From positions 103,218,806-103,282,805 of the forward strand of contig CM069434.1 in the NCBI GenBank assembly GCA_035610365.1: DNA of 64,000 bases, read 5' to 3'. Both the position numbers and the translations under genes were made by a program. How positions within the stretch are numbered: the first letter of the stretch is position 1; each line of letters starts with the position of its first letter. The notes under the pieces were generated by a model, which did no database searches, was not told where the DNA came from, and worked only from the letters and a program-made list of their open reading frames with translations. Of the stretch, positions 35,297 through 46,542 are shown in pieces. This DNA is from Aquatica leii. Lineage: Eukaryota > Arthropoda > Insecta > Coleoptera > Lampyridae.

Positions 35297-35374
35297 TTAC
35301 ACTGTGGGCCAGTTCGGATTATTGGAATGTTCGGATTACGGAAGTTCGGATTATGGATATTGCACTGTACATAC
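35297..35374. repeat. Pogo/Tigger-type transposon tip
   Basis: On the minus strand it starts CAGTGCAATATCCATAATCC and contains CCGTAATCCGAAC and CCAATAATCCGAAC repeats, a style typical of pogo/Tigger ends. Inverted CACTG and CAGTG at the two edges suggest a tiny remnant or MITE. No transposase. Confidence 0.5.
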
Positions 35375-35452
35375 TTCTGTATATTAAAATTAGAATTTTG
35401 TATTATTGCTAAACTGGAACCAGTAAATTTTTACACATGACAGTCGAATGTA

Positions 35453-36098
35453 CAGTCTTTGACAAATGTAATGTCCATCAGACACATAGGCAACCAAAGT
35501 ATCACATTCACGATCGTAACCGAAGATTTATAAATAACAAGGACGGTTGTTGCGTTGCGCTAATTTGAAAATGTAGTCTGATAAGGTGGAACTTGTATTA
35601 CTTCTTCGTGACGTAGCATAGTAGATATATTTACAAACATTAAAAAACGAGATATTACGTGTATTAGACCAAGAATCTATTAACGATTCAATTCAAAAAT
35701 GCAAATATTAAATTGCTCAACGGGCGACAATATTACAATAATTATATATTATAAATTACACAAGTCTATTGTATAATTAGTAAGAAAAATAGATAGCATG
35801 TTTTTAATACCAAACAATTCCGTTTTAAACGCCAATTGTGAATTTTGTATTTTTGAGAATAGATTAAAGCCGCATTTATATTTACTTTCCTTTAAATACG
35901 GTTTCCGACAAAATAGATTCTAAACGGTTTCTACCTATTCACATTACCCTTTTGAGCTAAACAGCCTAGATTCTATATCAAACACTTAAATTAATCAAAA
36001 GGAAAAAATGTAGTTTGATTTTGAACTAAAAAAATTTAAATTTTGTGTGTGGTAATATTATTTTGTTAAAAAACAGAAATAGCTAGGAGCGTTACCAA
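35453..36098 (+). repeat. Left long terminal inverted repeat of the Tc1-like element
   Basis: Pairs with 40640-41254. A stretch around 36100-36260 seems to be an insertion, because TAATGACCAAAAA at about 36301 again has a partner in the right repeat. Confidence 0.8.
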
Positions 36099-36269
36099 TA
36101 CTGCAACCAAAGCCACTGGTTGAACGCTAATGTATTACACCAATTTTTATTTTGTATAGATTTTTCTAGTTTTAAGGTATTCACTCACTTGGGACACTGG
36201 TTCATGCAATTTAAAGAGAATGGTCAATTCATTCAAAAGCAGATTTACATGTTATAAATTTACTTTATT

Positions 36270-37660
36270 ATATAAAGGAATTAGATAGACACATTACCAA
36301 TAATGACCAAAAATGGAAGACTTTATTCTTAATAACTCTCAAAATAAAATATTATATTCTTCATCTTTGTCTGTTTACTATATTTAAAACAGTTTTATTC
36401 CTCATTTGTTTTTAATTACATTGTACTAAAAAAATTGTGACGTTAAAGCAGTCAACTTTAAGTTACATAAAGGTTTGAAATTTGAACAGTGGTTTCTTCA
36501 CACAGTGTAATTATTTATTACGCGAAGTTACTAACATATTTTTTTTATTTTAAAAGCAATAAGTACAATTTATAGTTATGCAAGGCATTGAAATGATTAA
36601 GATATACAAATAGATGTTTGCGCATAAAAATAATTTAACACACAAACGACAATCGACTTAAGAATAAATATGTAATCGTTTTATTAAAATACATCGCAGC
36701 AAAAAAGAGAAAACATAATGTAAAGAAAAAATATTAATTTAACTAACATGAATAAACTACGTAAAGTGAACTTACAGAAAAGATGTTTCTGCAGGAATGA
36801 AAGGTAATATGAACAATATATGCAATATAACATGTAACAATATTTAAGTTATACTAAAAATTACAACTTATTTATAAAATATACAATTCGTAATATGAAA
36901 GTTGATTGAATTTTCTATTGCACTAAATTGTAGAAATGACTTAAACTGAAGATAAGAAATAAACTGACAAATGTCACCAACCTCTCACATAATTGGCTAA
37001 TTGAAGATCGAAATATTAACATGCAGTCACTAATTTGGCCTGCCATCCTTTGGCTTAAATATATTATGGCTAAATTGAAACAATTTAGGTAGTTAAAGAT
37101 AACAGATGAAAGTTACATAATTGTGGTGTATACTAAATATAATCAAGTTACTTTTCATATAAGAGAAGATTTACGTTTCTCAATGATATTCCATACATAA
37201 CATTAATAGTTTATGGAAGATTGAAATAGTATGGAAATGAGATAATCAAAATATTTTAATTACAGATACATCATACCGCGATTTGATAATCAATGTGAAA
37301 GTAATTGGCACGACATGGTCGTGGTCCCGCGATTTGTAGTTAATTCATATATTTAGTTATAAAATTGATCTAAACAGAGGAATTAGCATAAAAAAAATTT
37401 ACGTGTAAAGCATTAATCAGAATATGAATGTAACTCATTTATATTTTGGTTAATAAGAATTAAATTATTATTGTTTTATTACATATCAATTATCTATAGA
37501 CATGTTTTATAAATGTAAGTAACAATATAACTATCTATGCAAAGAGAAAGGCAAATTAAACCAAAAATTAATGATTAACACCCTAACATTAAAAATTAAA
37601 CATAATATTAATGTGTTAATTTTTTGTTTAAGTTGAACAAGGAAAAGTAATAAAGGCTAA
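36270..37660. other. AT-rich interior, nothing recognised
   Basis: No coding blocks are visible between the left inverted repeat and the transposase 3' end. Confidence 0.45.
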
Positions 37661-37664
37661 TTAA

Positions 37665-39865
37665 TATTTTGTGTAGTATCGATCGGATTCAATACAAGCT
37701 TGAATGCGAGCAGGCATGTATTTACCAATCTTATTATTACCAATATTATTCAGGTGTAGAGTATTCCAAGTACGCATAATATTTGCGTGAAGTTGGTCTA
37801 TCTTTCAAATCATGATGTTATTTTCCCATTCACGCACAGCAGCTGTCCAGAGATTTTCAATGGGGTTAAGATCTGGAGACCTGGCTGGCCACTCTATGAC
37901 GTGTATCTCTGGATGTTGTTCGAACCATTCTCGAACTATTCGTCTTCGATGAATGGGAAAGTTGCCTTGAACAAAAACTATTTCGCCTTCTGGATAAATT
38001 GCCCTAACCGATGGTAACATAACATCTTCTAGTATGGACACATATTCCTCAGACGGAACCCTGAGTTTACTTGGACAAGCTCCCCCGGACATGCTTGGCT
38101 CATCCAGCTCCAATAACCTGTACTTATACGTCTAATGCCTTTTATGGGTTGGATATTTTCAAAATTGTATCTGGTACTATTGGCTCTCCACAGTGTTTTT
38201 TGGAAACCTTCCGAAGAGCAAAATGTTTTTTCGTCACTAAAAATTACAAGCTGCCAATTTCGTCTTGCGTTGGCTTGACAAATTTGTGCTCGACGTCGGG
38301 CATGTTCTTTCGTTATCAGTGGCTTTCTGGCAGGAATGCGACTGTGAATTTCAATACTGTGTAATTTCCTAACCTCAGTCCTGATATTTCCAAGTAAGCT
38401 GTAGATTATCTCTAATCATGGTAGACGTGCAAAATGGTCTTTCTGCGCAACATTGCCTTATGTTGTTCTCGTTATTATGGTTTAAAATCCGGCGTCGTCC
38501 AATACGTTTTCTCGTTTGTAAGAGACGATTATTTTCGGCTCTCTTTTGTTCCCTTCGGATCCATCTCTAAACTTGCGTTGACTACAAAAAATAAGGGAGT
38601 CGTAAAATATAAGTGCAATTTCCCTTAATTCGATTATGACGCCAAATAAAAACCTAAATGGCGTTATTATATTTGAGGAATTTCAAAAAATTTCCTGCAA
38701 TAAGCAAATGTCTCAATTTTTATCTTGAAGTATTCTATTTCAATAAATGAATTAATATTAACCAATGCATACAATCGACTCTTTGATGTAAATAATTCCC
38801 ATCAAATTAACAAATTAATGTCTCATATCAATGCTATGAACGCTTAATCAGTTGAAATTGATTGCCAAAAAAGTAATAATAGTTTGCAATGCCCTGGCGT
38901 TAGTTGTATGCATTCATTATTAAAGTATTTCTTAATTAACACTAAACGATGATCGTTTTATTTCCTGAGAAAAAAACTAAGTTTATTTCTTTGATTACAT
39001 AGGTTTATAGAATAAAAAATCTTGTTTTTGTGAGCTGGACACCGCGCCAAACAAATTTGTCGTGCATATTGTTATATATTATTCAATTATTGAAAAAAGC
39101 TATTAAAGAATTGTTAAACATATACAACAGTACAAAAATTTCCTTCACACTTCCGCTTTTGAGAAAAAGAAATGTTTGTGATGAAATATAGTAAGCATTA
39201 AAACAAAATCAGAAATTTATAAACGATTTTCCGTCATAAAAATACGTGGATTAGCTAAAGTAAAAATCAGATTTAATCTTAAAGAACATTTTGTGTTTTA
39301 TCTTCCTTTTCTTTGTAAACGTAAAGATGGTTGTTTGCATAATATTCCGTTCATTTTTCTTTAAAAACCAACGGAAGAAATAAAGTTCTATGTGCAGGTC
39401 CAGTTTAAATAATAAATAAAGAGTGCTAAATACTGGACTAGGATTACGAAAAATTAGTTTTCTGCAACATTCAATTTATAGGTTTGAGCGATAATCATGG
39501 CATGACTACTTGAAACACGAAATAGAAATAATTTTTTTTAAATATACAGCGTTTTTCCAGAAAAAGCTAGTGTTCTCAAAAACGGGTGATTGTTACTAAA
39601 CAGCACAGCATTTTATTATTAGCTTTGTAGATATTTCAAAAATACGGATTTTATACTACAAACTTTATATGGCGACGCTTTAAGCACAAAAGCAAGATTA
39701 AATGATGTTCAATGATTAAAATTTCTATTTCGTTAAATAACTACACCCCAAGAGCAAATCAACCCTCTCTGCTATTTCAGTAACTGGAACACCGATCTCC
39801 CATAGCGCAACTATTTTTCCTATGGTCTCCAAAGATACTAGCGATTTCCCAGAAGTCTAGTTTTA
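37665..39865 (-). pseudogene. Tc1-like (IS630 superfamily) transposase pseudogene, probable intron
   Basis: Minus strand, right to left. An N-terminal helix-turn-helix (SLETIGKIVALWEIGVPVTE, IAERV) lies near 39835-39755. The rest resumes about 1.15 kb away after a TTTTTTGTAG acceptor-like site near 38583, with STQV-stop-RWIRREQKRAENNR and GRRRIL. First catalytic Asp: QLVIFSDEKTF near 38255. The second catalytic motif reads VQGNFPIH where VQDN is expected, so this Asp is mutated to Gly. The third is SPDLNPIENLW, with the Glu 36 residues after the altered position. The C-terminus ends DRYYTKY near 37668. Several stops and frameshifts make it inactive. The separation of the HTH could be an intron or an insertion. 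Confidence 0.8.
38764..38920. repeat. Possible small MITE inside the transposase gap
   Basis: AATGCATACAATCGAC at 38764 is an imperfect inverted repeat of GTTAGTTGTATGCATT at about 38905-38920. Evidence is weak. Confidence 0.35.
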
Positions 39866-39869
39866 AGAG

Positions 39870-40640
39870 ACTTATTTTAAAACAAAACATTTTAACAGTG
39901 ACAAATAAAAGAAAGTTCAAAAAAGGTAAAAAAAAGATATACTGATAGGCGTCAGTATGGTATGCGCTTATCTATAACTTTATTTTTAGACGTTTTCTTT
40001 CTCACTTATAATTACACGTATACACTCATAAACCACTTTTCACATTTTAGGTAAGAAACCTTCAATCGATTCAATTGATATAGCTAAAGCTAAAGTATAT
40101 TCTATAAGCATTAATCTCAGTTCGCGTCAGCACTTTGATGTTTTGTGATACAACTGATTTTTGCTCAAATTATAGCACAATAAATTTATCTAGCGGTATC
40201 AAATCTAAATGCAACGATTGTGTGAATTATTACAGCGTTGTAAATGATGCATTATTTTTGATAATCTATTAATTAATGTATCATTTTTTTACAGGATGAA
40301 GATTTTATTGTATTATTGCAATGTTACTTTAAAATATATTTACATAGTTTGAAAAAAAGATTTTTTTTTTATCAATTAAAAAAATAATTTTTAATGCATT
40401 CAGTAATACAATAAAAATTTACAACTACGATATTACGAATAACAACATAACTAAATTTATAGAAAAAACATTAAAATATTTTACTTTATTAAAGAATAAA
40501 TAAAAAACTGATATTTTGAATGACTAGTAAATAATAAATTTTGTGTATTGCAAAGTAAGTAAAAACAAATAAGAAATAAAATAGTTTTTTAAGTATTTTG
40601 AAACGTATTAACAATAAATTATCTCGTTTTTGGTCATTAT
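39870..40640. other. AT-rich interior, nothing recognised
   Basis: Between the helix-turn-helix remnant and the right inverted repeat. No features identified. Confidence 0.45.
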
Positions 40641-41254
40641 CTACGTTATCGAAGGTGCTCCAAGCTATTTCCTTTATATAAAATTTTTATTTTTTTAGTT
40701 CAAAATCAAAGTACTTTTTTTTCTTTTGGCTAATTTAAGTGATTGATATAGAATCTAGGCTGTTCAGCTCAAAAAGGTAATATAAATAGGTAGACCATAT
40801 AGAATCTATTTTGTCGGAAACCGTAATCAAATTATGCAAATATAATGCGCCTTTAATTTATTGTCACAAATTCAAAATTCACAATTGCCGCTTAAAACAA
40901 AATTGTTAAATATTAAAGACAAGATATCTATTTTTTTATTAATTATACATGTGAACATTATTTTGTAATATTGTCGCCCGTAGAGCAATTTATTATTTGC
41001 GTTTTTGAATTGAATTTAATTAGATTTTTGGTCTATTTGCTATGCTACGTTACTTAGAGGTAATACAAATCCCACCTTATCAAGTTGTTATTGTGAATCA
41101 CTTTGGCAGTTAGCAATACTACCATTGCAAATTAGCGCAACGCAACATCTAATCGTCCTTCATTCGTTTTTATTTTTAAATCTTCGTTTACGATCGTGAA
41201 CCTGATGTTTTGGTTGCCTATGTGTCCGAGGGACATTACTTTTGTCAAAAGCTG
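40640..41254 (-). repeat. Right long terminal inverted repeat of the Tc1-like element
   Basis: Inverted partner of 35453-36098, substantially diverged, which indicates an old insertion. Confidence 0.8.
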
Positions 41255-41501
41255 TACGTAGAGATAAATCGCATAACAATTTGTTATTATTATTCGTTGT
41301 ATAATATATTATTTTAACATTTTGTTTCTAATTTTATTAAAATTCCATTATATCAAAACCTTAGGTAGCATTCATAACATTCCGCTGTACGCCTATGCCT
41401 GCCATAAAATCTAAGACCATACGATTTAAATTTGATTTTGTTTTTTAATGTACAGCTGCTGGACTTTATGCCTTATTTAAATGGATTAATTTTGCCCACA
41501 G

Positions 41502-43260
41502 ATGACTGATGCTACGTCCGAATCTAAAAAGAAATGTAGACAGTACAGTGTTGATTATTTGAAACTTAGCTTAATTTCATCATTGTTGGACAAACAATTG
41601 CCTATGTGCCTTTTATGCAACAAAGTCTTGGGCAATGACGCTATGAAACCATCTAAGCTGCAGGATCATCTAAGAAGATGTCACCGTGATAAAACAGATA
41701 AAGATTTGAAATACTTTCAAACACTCAAAGATAAACTTTAGAAGAGACTCACGCTGGACAGAATGTTCGCTTCGACGTCACAAAGAAACGATGATGGTTT
41801 GTGGGCGTTTTACAATATCTTACTACTTACAGCAAAATCCGGAAAACCGCATACTATCGGAGAGAAGTTAATTTTGCCAACCGTTTTAAAAACTGTTTTA
41901 CACAAACCTGCATCTAATATCATTAAAAGAATTTCCTTAAGCAACAACACTGTTAAAAGACGTATTGATGAAATGAGTTCTGATATTGAAAGTTTCTTGT
42001 GTAATTATTTGTAAACGACCCATTTCTCTATACAACTGGACAAGTCAACTTTACCGGGTAATGCAGCATTGTTATTGGCATATATTCGTTTTATTATACA
42101 TCAAGAAATCTACGAAAAACTGCTCTTTGCAAGAAGTTTGACAACCGACACTAAAGGTGTTTCAATATTTCATGTTTTGAAGGATTATTTCATTGAAAAA
42201 GCAATCCCTTTATCAAATATAATACCAGTAGCTACAAATGGAGTACCTGCCATGGTTGGACGTTATCGTGAATTTATAAGCTATTCAAATCATGTGTCAA
42301 GGGTGTTAGCAATACATTGCGTCATCCATCGACAACATTTAGTTGCTAAAAGTTTGAGTGTTAGATTCCATATATCTCTTCAATTAGTCATTGATGCAGT
42401 AAACCAAATCCAAAACAACGCGTTGTATAGACGGTTATTTGCGCAGTTGTGTGAAGAAAATGACGAACACTTTCATCAATTACTCCTTTACACTAAAGTA
42501 CGCTGGCTGTCGAAAGACTTATGTTTGCGCTTTTTGAAACTATTTTGGAATTTTTGGATACTAAAGATAAAATTTTAAAAGACAATTTAATGTAGTGGAA
42601 AACAGATTTCGCCTATTTAACAGATTTGTTTACAAAATTTAATATGGTTAATTTGCAGTTACAAAGCGACAGTCTAAATTTGGTTAAAACAAAGTCCATT
42701 TTATCAGCGTTTCTTGCCAGAGTTAAACTAATGAAGCAAAGTATTGGACGGGGTAAATTTTCCCAGTTCCCAATTTGTCACAGACAAACTGCCAGGAAAA
42801 CGACGTTTCAACCTACGTTCAACATTTAAATGCCCTCTATTCAGGTTTTGAAACTAGGTTTGTTTTGACTATGGTAATACCACCGTGGATAATTAACCCA
42901 CATGGTGACATAAAAGAAACGAATGTCATAATACAAGAGGAACTGACTGAACTAAGTACAAACGAAGAACTTAAGGTTCAGATTAAAAACGGATATCAGC
43001 AAATCTGGCTGCAAAACAGCATACTCGTTACTTATCCGTATTATGAAATATAGCGAGGAAATTTTTAATTTCCTTTCCATCGCCATACCAAGTGGAAAGG
43101 AAGTTCAGCGCTGTTACCAATCTCCTAACGAAAAAAAGAAACAGACTGGACATCATTAGCCGAGAAGATTTATTATTAAACCTTAAAAAAATGGCACTAA
43201 ATGTTGATAATTTATTATCATAAAGCATCAGGTTCATCCTTCTCACTAAAAACATTTACT
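41502..43260 (+). pseudogene. hAT transposase pseudogene, BED-finger type (SCAND3/ZBED5-like)
   Basis: Blocks in order: a BED-type zinc finger with CLLCNKVL then LQDHLRRCH (41605-41680); FASTSQRNDDGLWAFYNILL and SGKPHTIGEKL (41763-41870); SNNTVKRRIDEMSSDIESFL (about 41942-41998); LDKSTLPGNAALLLAYIRFI; IHCVIHRQHLVAKSL (42313-42357); VRWLSKDLCLRF; FTKFNMVNLQLQSDSLNLVK; TMVIPPWIINP (42870-42902); and a C-terminal dimerisation region (IFNFLSIAIPSGKEVQRC, about 43048-43100). Frames break at about 41741, 42014, 42560, 42800 and 43110. A CCCACAG acceptor-like site precedes the start codon at 41502. The order is that of the SCAND3/ZBED5 group of hAT-derived proteins. The 3' tip of the element is probably near 43500-43525 (AAGTTTGAGATCTTCTG). 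Confidence 0.9.
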
Positions 43261-43543
43261 TATTGCTTAGTTTATTTTATGTTTATTTTATGTTATGTAT
43301 ATTTTATATAACAGATACAAAATTTTATTTTAAGTGGTTTTAATTGAAATTCAATTAATAAATGTATAAAACTTAACATGTGTTTTTACTTTAAGCTTTT
43401 AACACTAAACTTCACTACAGTTAAAAATTTACAAAAAATCAATATCAGATAAGTAAGGGGTCTACCCAAAACCGAAAAACATGGCAAGGGGTCTACGACA
43501 CAAAAAAGTTTGAGATCTTCTGTTATAGATGCTCAGTTCTAGA

Positions 43544-43634
43544 CAGAAAAGAAATTAAAAAACAGGTGTCAGAATTGTTGGATGTAGATCTGGTATCAGA
43601 ATTAAGTTCGCCTTTTGCTGCTCCGGTTCTTATT
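43544..43634 (+). pseudogene. Gypsy element C: reverse transcriptase fingers fragment
   Basis: Reads LDRKEIKKQVSELLDVDLV then SPFAAPVLIV, the beginning of a Ty3/gypsy reverse transcriptase on the plus strand. It is cut off at 43627-43638, where a truncated LTR of gypsy element A begins. It continues conceptually at 48103 with the RT C-terminal end, but about 180 residues of palm are missing. Confidence 0.75.
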
Positions 43635-43873
43635 GTTTGCGTTAAAGTCACGTACTTCGTAGATTTATGCATGACACGCGTTAACGACTTATTTATTTAG
43701 ACTTGAATAGTCTTCTTAATACTGCAGTCTTCGAATTACGGAAATAACTGAGCTACGATTTGTTTGTTCCGTATTTATACACATTTTGGAAATCCTTCTT
43801 CCATATCTTTCGGTATACGTTCTAGAAGATGGATAACCACTTCAAAAAGGCTCTTGAGTTTGAGAATGCTTCA
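43632..43873 (-). repeat. 3' LTR of gypsy A, truncated
   Basis: Shares GTATTTATACACATTTTGGAAATCC and ATATCTTTCGGTATACGTTC, in order, with 47732-48102 and with the solo LTR. It begins only at the internal block TTCTTATTGTTT, so roughly the outer third is missing. It ends at TTCA (43873). Confidence 0.8.
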
Positions 43874-43890
43874 CTGCCCCCTCCTTAGGA
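43874..43890 (-). promoter_or_regulatory. Polypurine tract of gypsy A
   Basis: On the minus strand AAGGAGGGGGCAG immediately precedes the LTR start TGAAGCATTC, the standard position for plus-strand DNA priming. Confidence 0.75.
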
Positions 43891-43895
43891 CTGTT

Positions 43896-45589
43896 CTAAC
43901 CCAGAACAGAAGACTGGATGCGACACCGGTAAAAAGGATCGTGGCGATAACGGCAGCTTCCTCTATTTCGGCAACTTTCTTGGCCATAAAAGTAACAGTC
44001 AATGGACTTCTGACCCGATATTCTTCTTGATTGGTAACTACAGACCAACACTTGAACGCTTGTTCCTCGGAAGACGACCTCCAACATGTTTCGAGCTGTC
44101 CTCCAATTCAGTTGATCTACGCTACAACCAAGCTTGGGTACTGCCAATTTTTTTACATGGTGGTATTCCATTTCTCTCTTGAGATTCCATAATGTTCGCA
44201 ACAGATTTTTGTATAACGGCTTGGTACGTGAGTATTTCTTAGCGACCAAATAGAAAACGAAGCGTCTGTCACCACGTAGTCCTAAAACTTTTCCGACTGC
44301 CGGTTGCTGTCTTCATAATTCGTCTAGCTGCCCAAACTTCTTCTTAAACACGACTGCAACCCCTCTGGACATGTCAAGATCCTCGCTAACGCAATGTGCG
44401 ATAGCGTAATCTTTTTGTGTCTGGAACAGGTCTAGTTGTTCTTCAGTGGTAACTCCGAACCTAGCTTTTCCAGAACCTCCGTATAAGTTCATAAACTTCT
44501 CGAACTCCAACTTTTCAATTTGATTCCTGGTTCTGCTGCTTATTACTCTGGTGTGGACCTGAACTTGCGTATTGTGGTTATCGCCAACAAACGGGGCTAG
44601 ACGATCGACGTGGACCACTTTTGGATTGCTTCTGGGCGGTTTTTGGATGCGATATATGACGTCATTAATACGCAGCACGACTTCATACTGGCCCTTCCAT
44701 TGCCTTTGCAGCTTCGGCGACAAACCACGTCTCCTTTGAGGATTATACAAAAAGACCATATCGCCTGGTTGAAACCCACAATTTTTCGCCTTGACGTCAT
44801 ATCTAGTTTTCATTTTGTCGCTGGCAATTTGTGTGTTTTTACGGAACTCTTTATGTACTTCGTCTAGCCTCTTGGCCAGCTTGCTGACGTAATCTTCTCC
44901 AGAAACTTCTTTTTCCGGTCTTCGCCCAAATTGGGGGTCGCATGGCAATCGTATTTTGCGACCGAGCATCAGACAAGATAGTGTTTGGCCTGTGCTTTCG
45001 TGAACGGATGATCGATATGCCATTAGGAAAAGGTGCAAATACTGATCCTAGTCTCTTTGGTGTTCGAACACTACCTTGGCTAAGTACTTGCCCATTGTTC
45101 GATTCATCCGCTTAACCATGCCATCAGATTGAGGATGGAGAAGCGTCGTCCTTGTTTTTTTAATTTCCAATAGTCGGCAAACTTTTTGAAACAGCCCAGA
45201 CTCAAAGTTGCGGCATTGATCGGAGTGTAATTCCAACGGTTTTTTTTCGGAAACGGCCGTGCGATGTCAATCGCTACTCTTTCTAAAGGACTTTCTACGT
45301 TGTATTGCTTCATGGTTGCTTTGCGCTTTCTCGCTGGACTATTTCTTGATGCGCAGACCGTGCAATTACGACACCATTTCATGACGTCCTCTTTGCAGTT
45401 CATCCAGTAGAATCGTTCTCGCACTTTACCCAATGTCTTCTTAATGCTAAAGTGTCCTCCGGATGTCCCATCGTGGAGATGCTTCAACACTTCTGACACC
45501 CTGCTCTTCGGCACTACCAACTGTAGTCTGTTTTCCGTGCCCTCGACACTTTTTAGAGATCGCTTAAGAAGACCGTCTTCTACTATCAA
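43896..45589 (-). pseudogene. Gypsy A pol 3' part: integrase, macro (ADP-ribose) domain, CCCH zinc finger
   Basis: Minus strand. Integrase: zinc-binding segment HLHDGTSGGHFSI to CRNCTVC (45480-45350); the first Asp in ERVAIDIARPFP. An internal deletion then joins directly to HSDQCRNFES (frameshift near 45235). The expected catalytic Glu is Lys (GMVKRMNRT). The C-terminal part has FQPGDMVFLYNP and VVHVDRLAP. The same frame runs on, through one TGA at 44313-44315, into a ~140-residue segment matching OARD1-type macrodomains: DLFQTQKDYAIAHCVSED, GVAVVFKKKFGQLDEL, YLVAKKYSRTKPLYKNL, VPKLGCSVDQLNW. It then reads CYFYGQESCRNRGSCRYRH, a CX7CX5CX3H finger, before stopping at 43896. The stop and the integrase damage make this copy inactive. 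The domain order is unusual for a gypsy element. Confidence 0.85.
44034..44456 (-). other. Macro-domain coding segment (OARD1-like) within gypsy A pol
   Basis: Macrodomains bind or hydrolyse ADP-ribose. Recognisable here are AHCVSEDLDMSRGVAVVF (ADP-ribose-binding loop region), FKKKFG, YLVAKKYSRTKP and the late loop PKLGCSVDQLNW. In OARD1-like proteins the latter is normally a GCGLDxLxW-type sequence, so GCSVD is a small departure. Apart from one TGA the frame is open over the whole domain and into the following zinc finger, arguing that it was carried as element protein and not acquired after the element died. Confidence 0.82.
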
Positions 45590-45736
45590 AGAGTCCTACT
45601 GGGCCCAGTACGCTTTCACGTTTCTGCCCAAAGCACTCACTTTTTCCCAGGTTGGTCGTCGGTCGCTTTCTTTCCAGTCCAGGAGTAGTATTATTTCAGG
45701 ATCGTTTTCTTGTTTGCGACGTAACTGCTCAGGTTC

Positions 45737-46540
45737 TTAATCATCATCAACCATAGTAGTTATTCGGAGGCATTCAACTTTTTCTTCCAGTCGCGAACAA
45801 TGGCTGAAATCCGCCGGACATGGTTTTCTGGACAAGGCATCAGCGTTCCGATGACTGCTTCCGGCACGGTGTTCTGTGTCATAGTCATACTCTTGCAGTC
45901 TTTCGATCCATCTTGCCATTTGCCCTTCCGGGTTACGGAACTGCAGAATCCATTTTAAAGCGGCCTGGTCTGCTCTCATTAAAAATTTTTGTTCATACAA
46001 ATACAGAAATGTTTGATGGACTTAACAACTTCTAACAGCTCCCTTCTAGTCACGTAATAATTCCTTTCTAGCCTGGACAAAACCTTGCTAGAATACGCGA
46101 TAATTTCTTCTTGTCTATCTTGAACCTACGAAAGGACCGCGCCTATGACCAGATTGCTTGCGTCGGTATCCAAAACAAATTTTCCATCTTTTTTTGAATA
46201 ACTCAAAATCGTCGAAGTGACTAGGGCTTGTTTTAGTTGATTAAAAGAATTTTTGCAGTTTTCATTCCATCTGCTCTTTCTTCCGTCAATTTTGTCAATG
46301 GTTTGGCAATATTGGCAAATCCGGTTACAAATCGTCTATAATAGGTGCACAACCAAAGAAAACTTCGGACCTGATGTTTGCCATGCTTGCACTGTTCGAA
46401 TTTTGTCTGAGTCAGACTTTACTCCATCTCTAGATACGACGTGGCAAAGATATTGCATTTACTTCTTAAGTACGTGGCACTTTTTTAGTCTCAGTTTGAG
46501 ATTAACCCCACGTAGTTGCTGAAACACTTCTTCCAAGTTG
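45737..46540 (-). pseudogene. Gypsy A RT C-terminal part and RNase H, fused to gag by deletion
   Basis: Minus strand: NLEEVFQQLRGVNLKLRLKK (end of RT palm and thumb), KDGKFVLDTDASNLVIGAVL (RNase H first Asp region, about 46190-46130), VTRRELLEVVKSIKHF, then DQAALKWILQFRNPEGQMAR and NADALSRKPC (45790). At least three stops or frameshifts. The YxDD active site and everything upstream are missing: the frame changes from gag sequence to RT at about 46537-46543. Confidence 0.8.
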
Positions 46541-46542
46541 TC

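Larger units (their letters stand above)
35453..41254. mobile_element. ~5.8-kb TA-flanked Tc1-like element with very long inverted repeats
   Basis: The left end CAGTCTTTGACAAATGTAAT and the right end (reverse complement CAGCTTTTGACAAAAGTAAT) are flanked by TA (35451-35452, 41255-41256). Homology between the ends continues for about 600-650 bp (35453-36098 and about 40640-41254). Shared blocks include GACACATAGGCAACC, GTTGCGTTGCGCTAATTTG, CGGGCGACAATATTAC and CGGTTTCCGACAAAATAGAT. Inside is a decayed minus-strand Tc1-like transposase. Both the total length and the repeats are much longer than the usual 1.3-2.5 kb Tc1/mariner plan. Confidence 0.85.
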
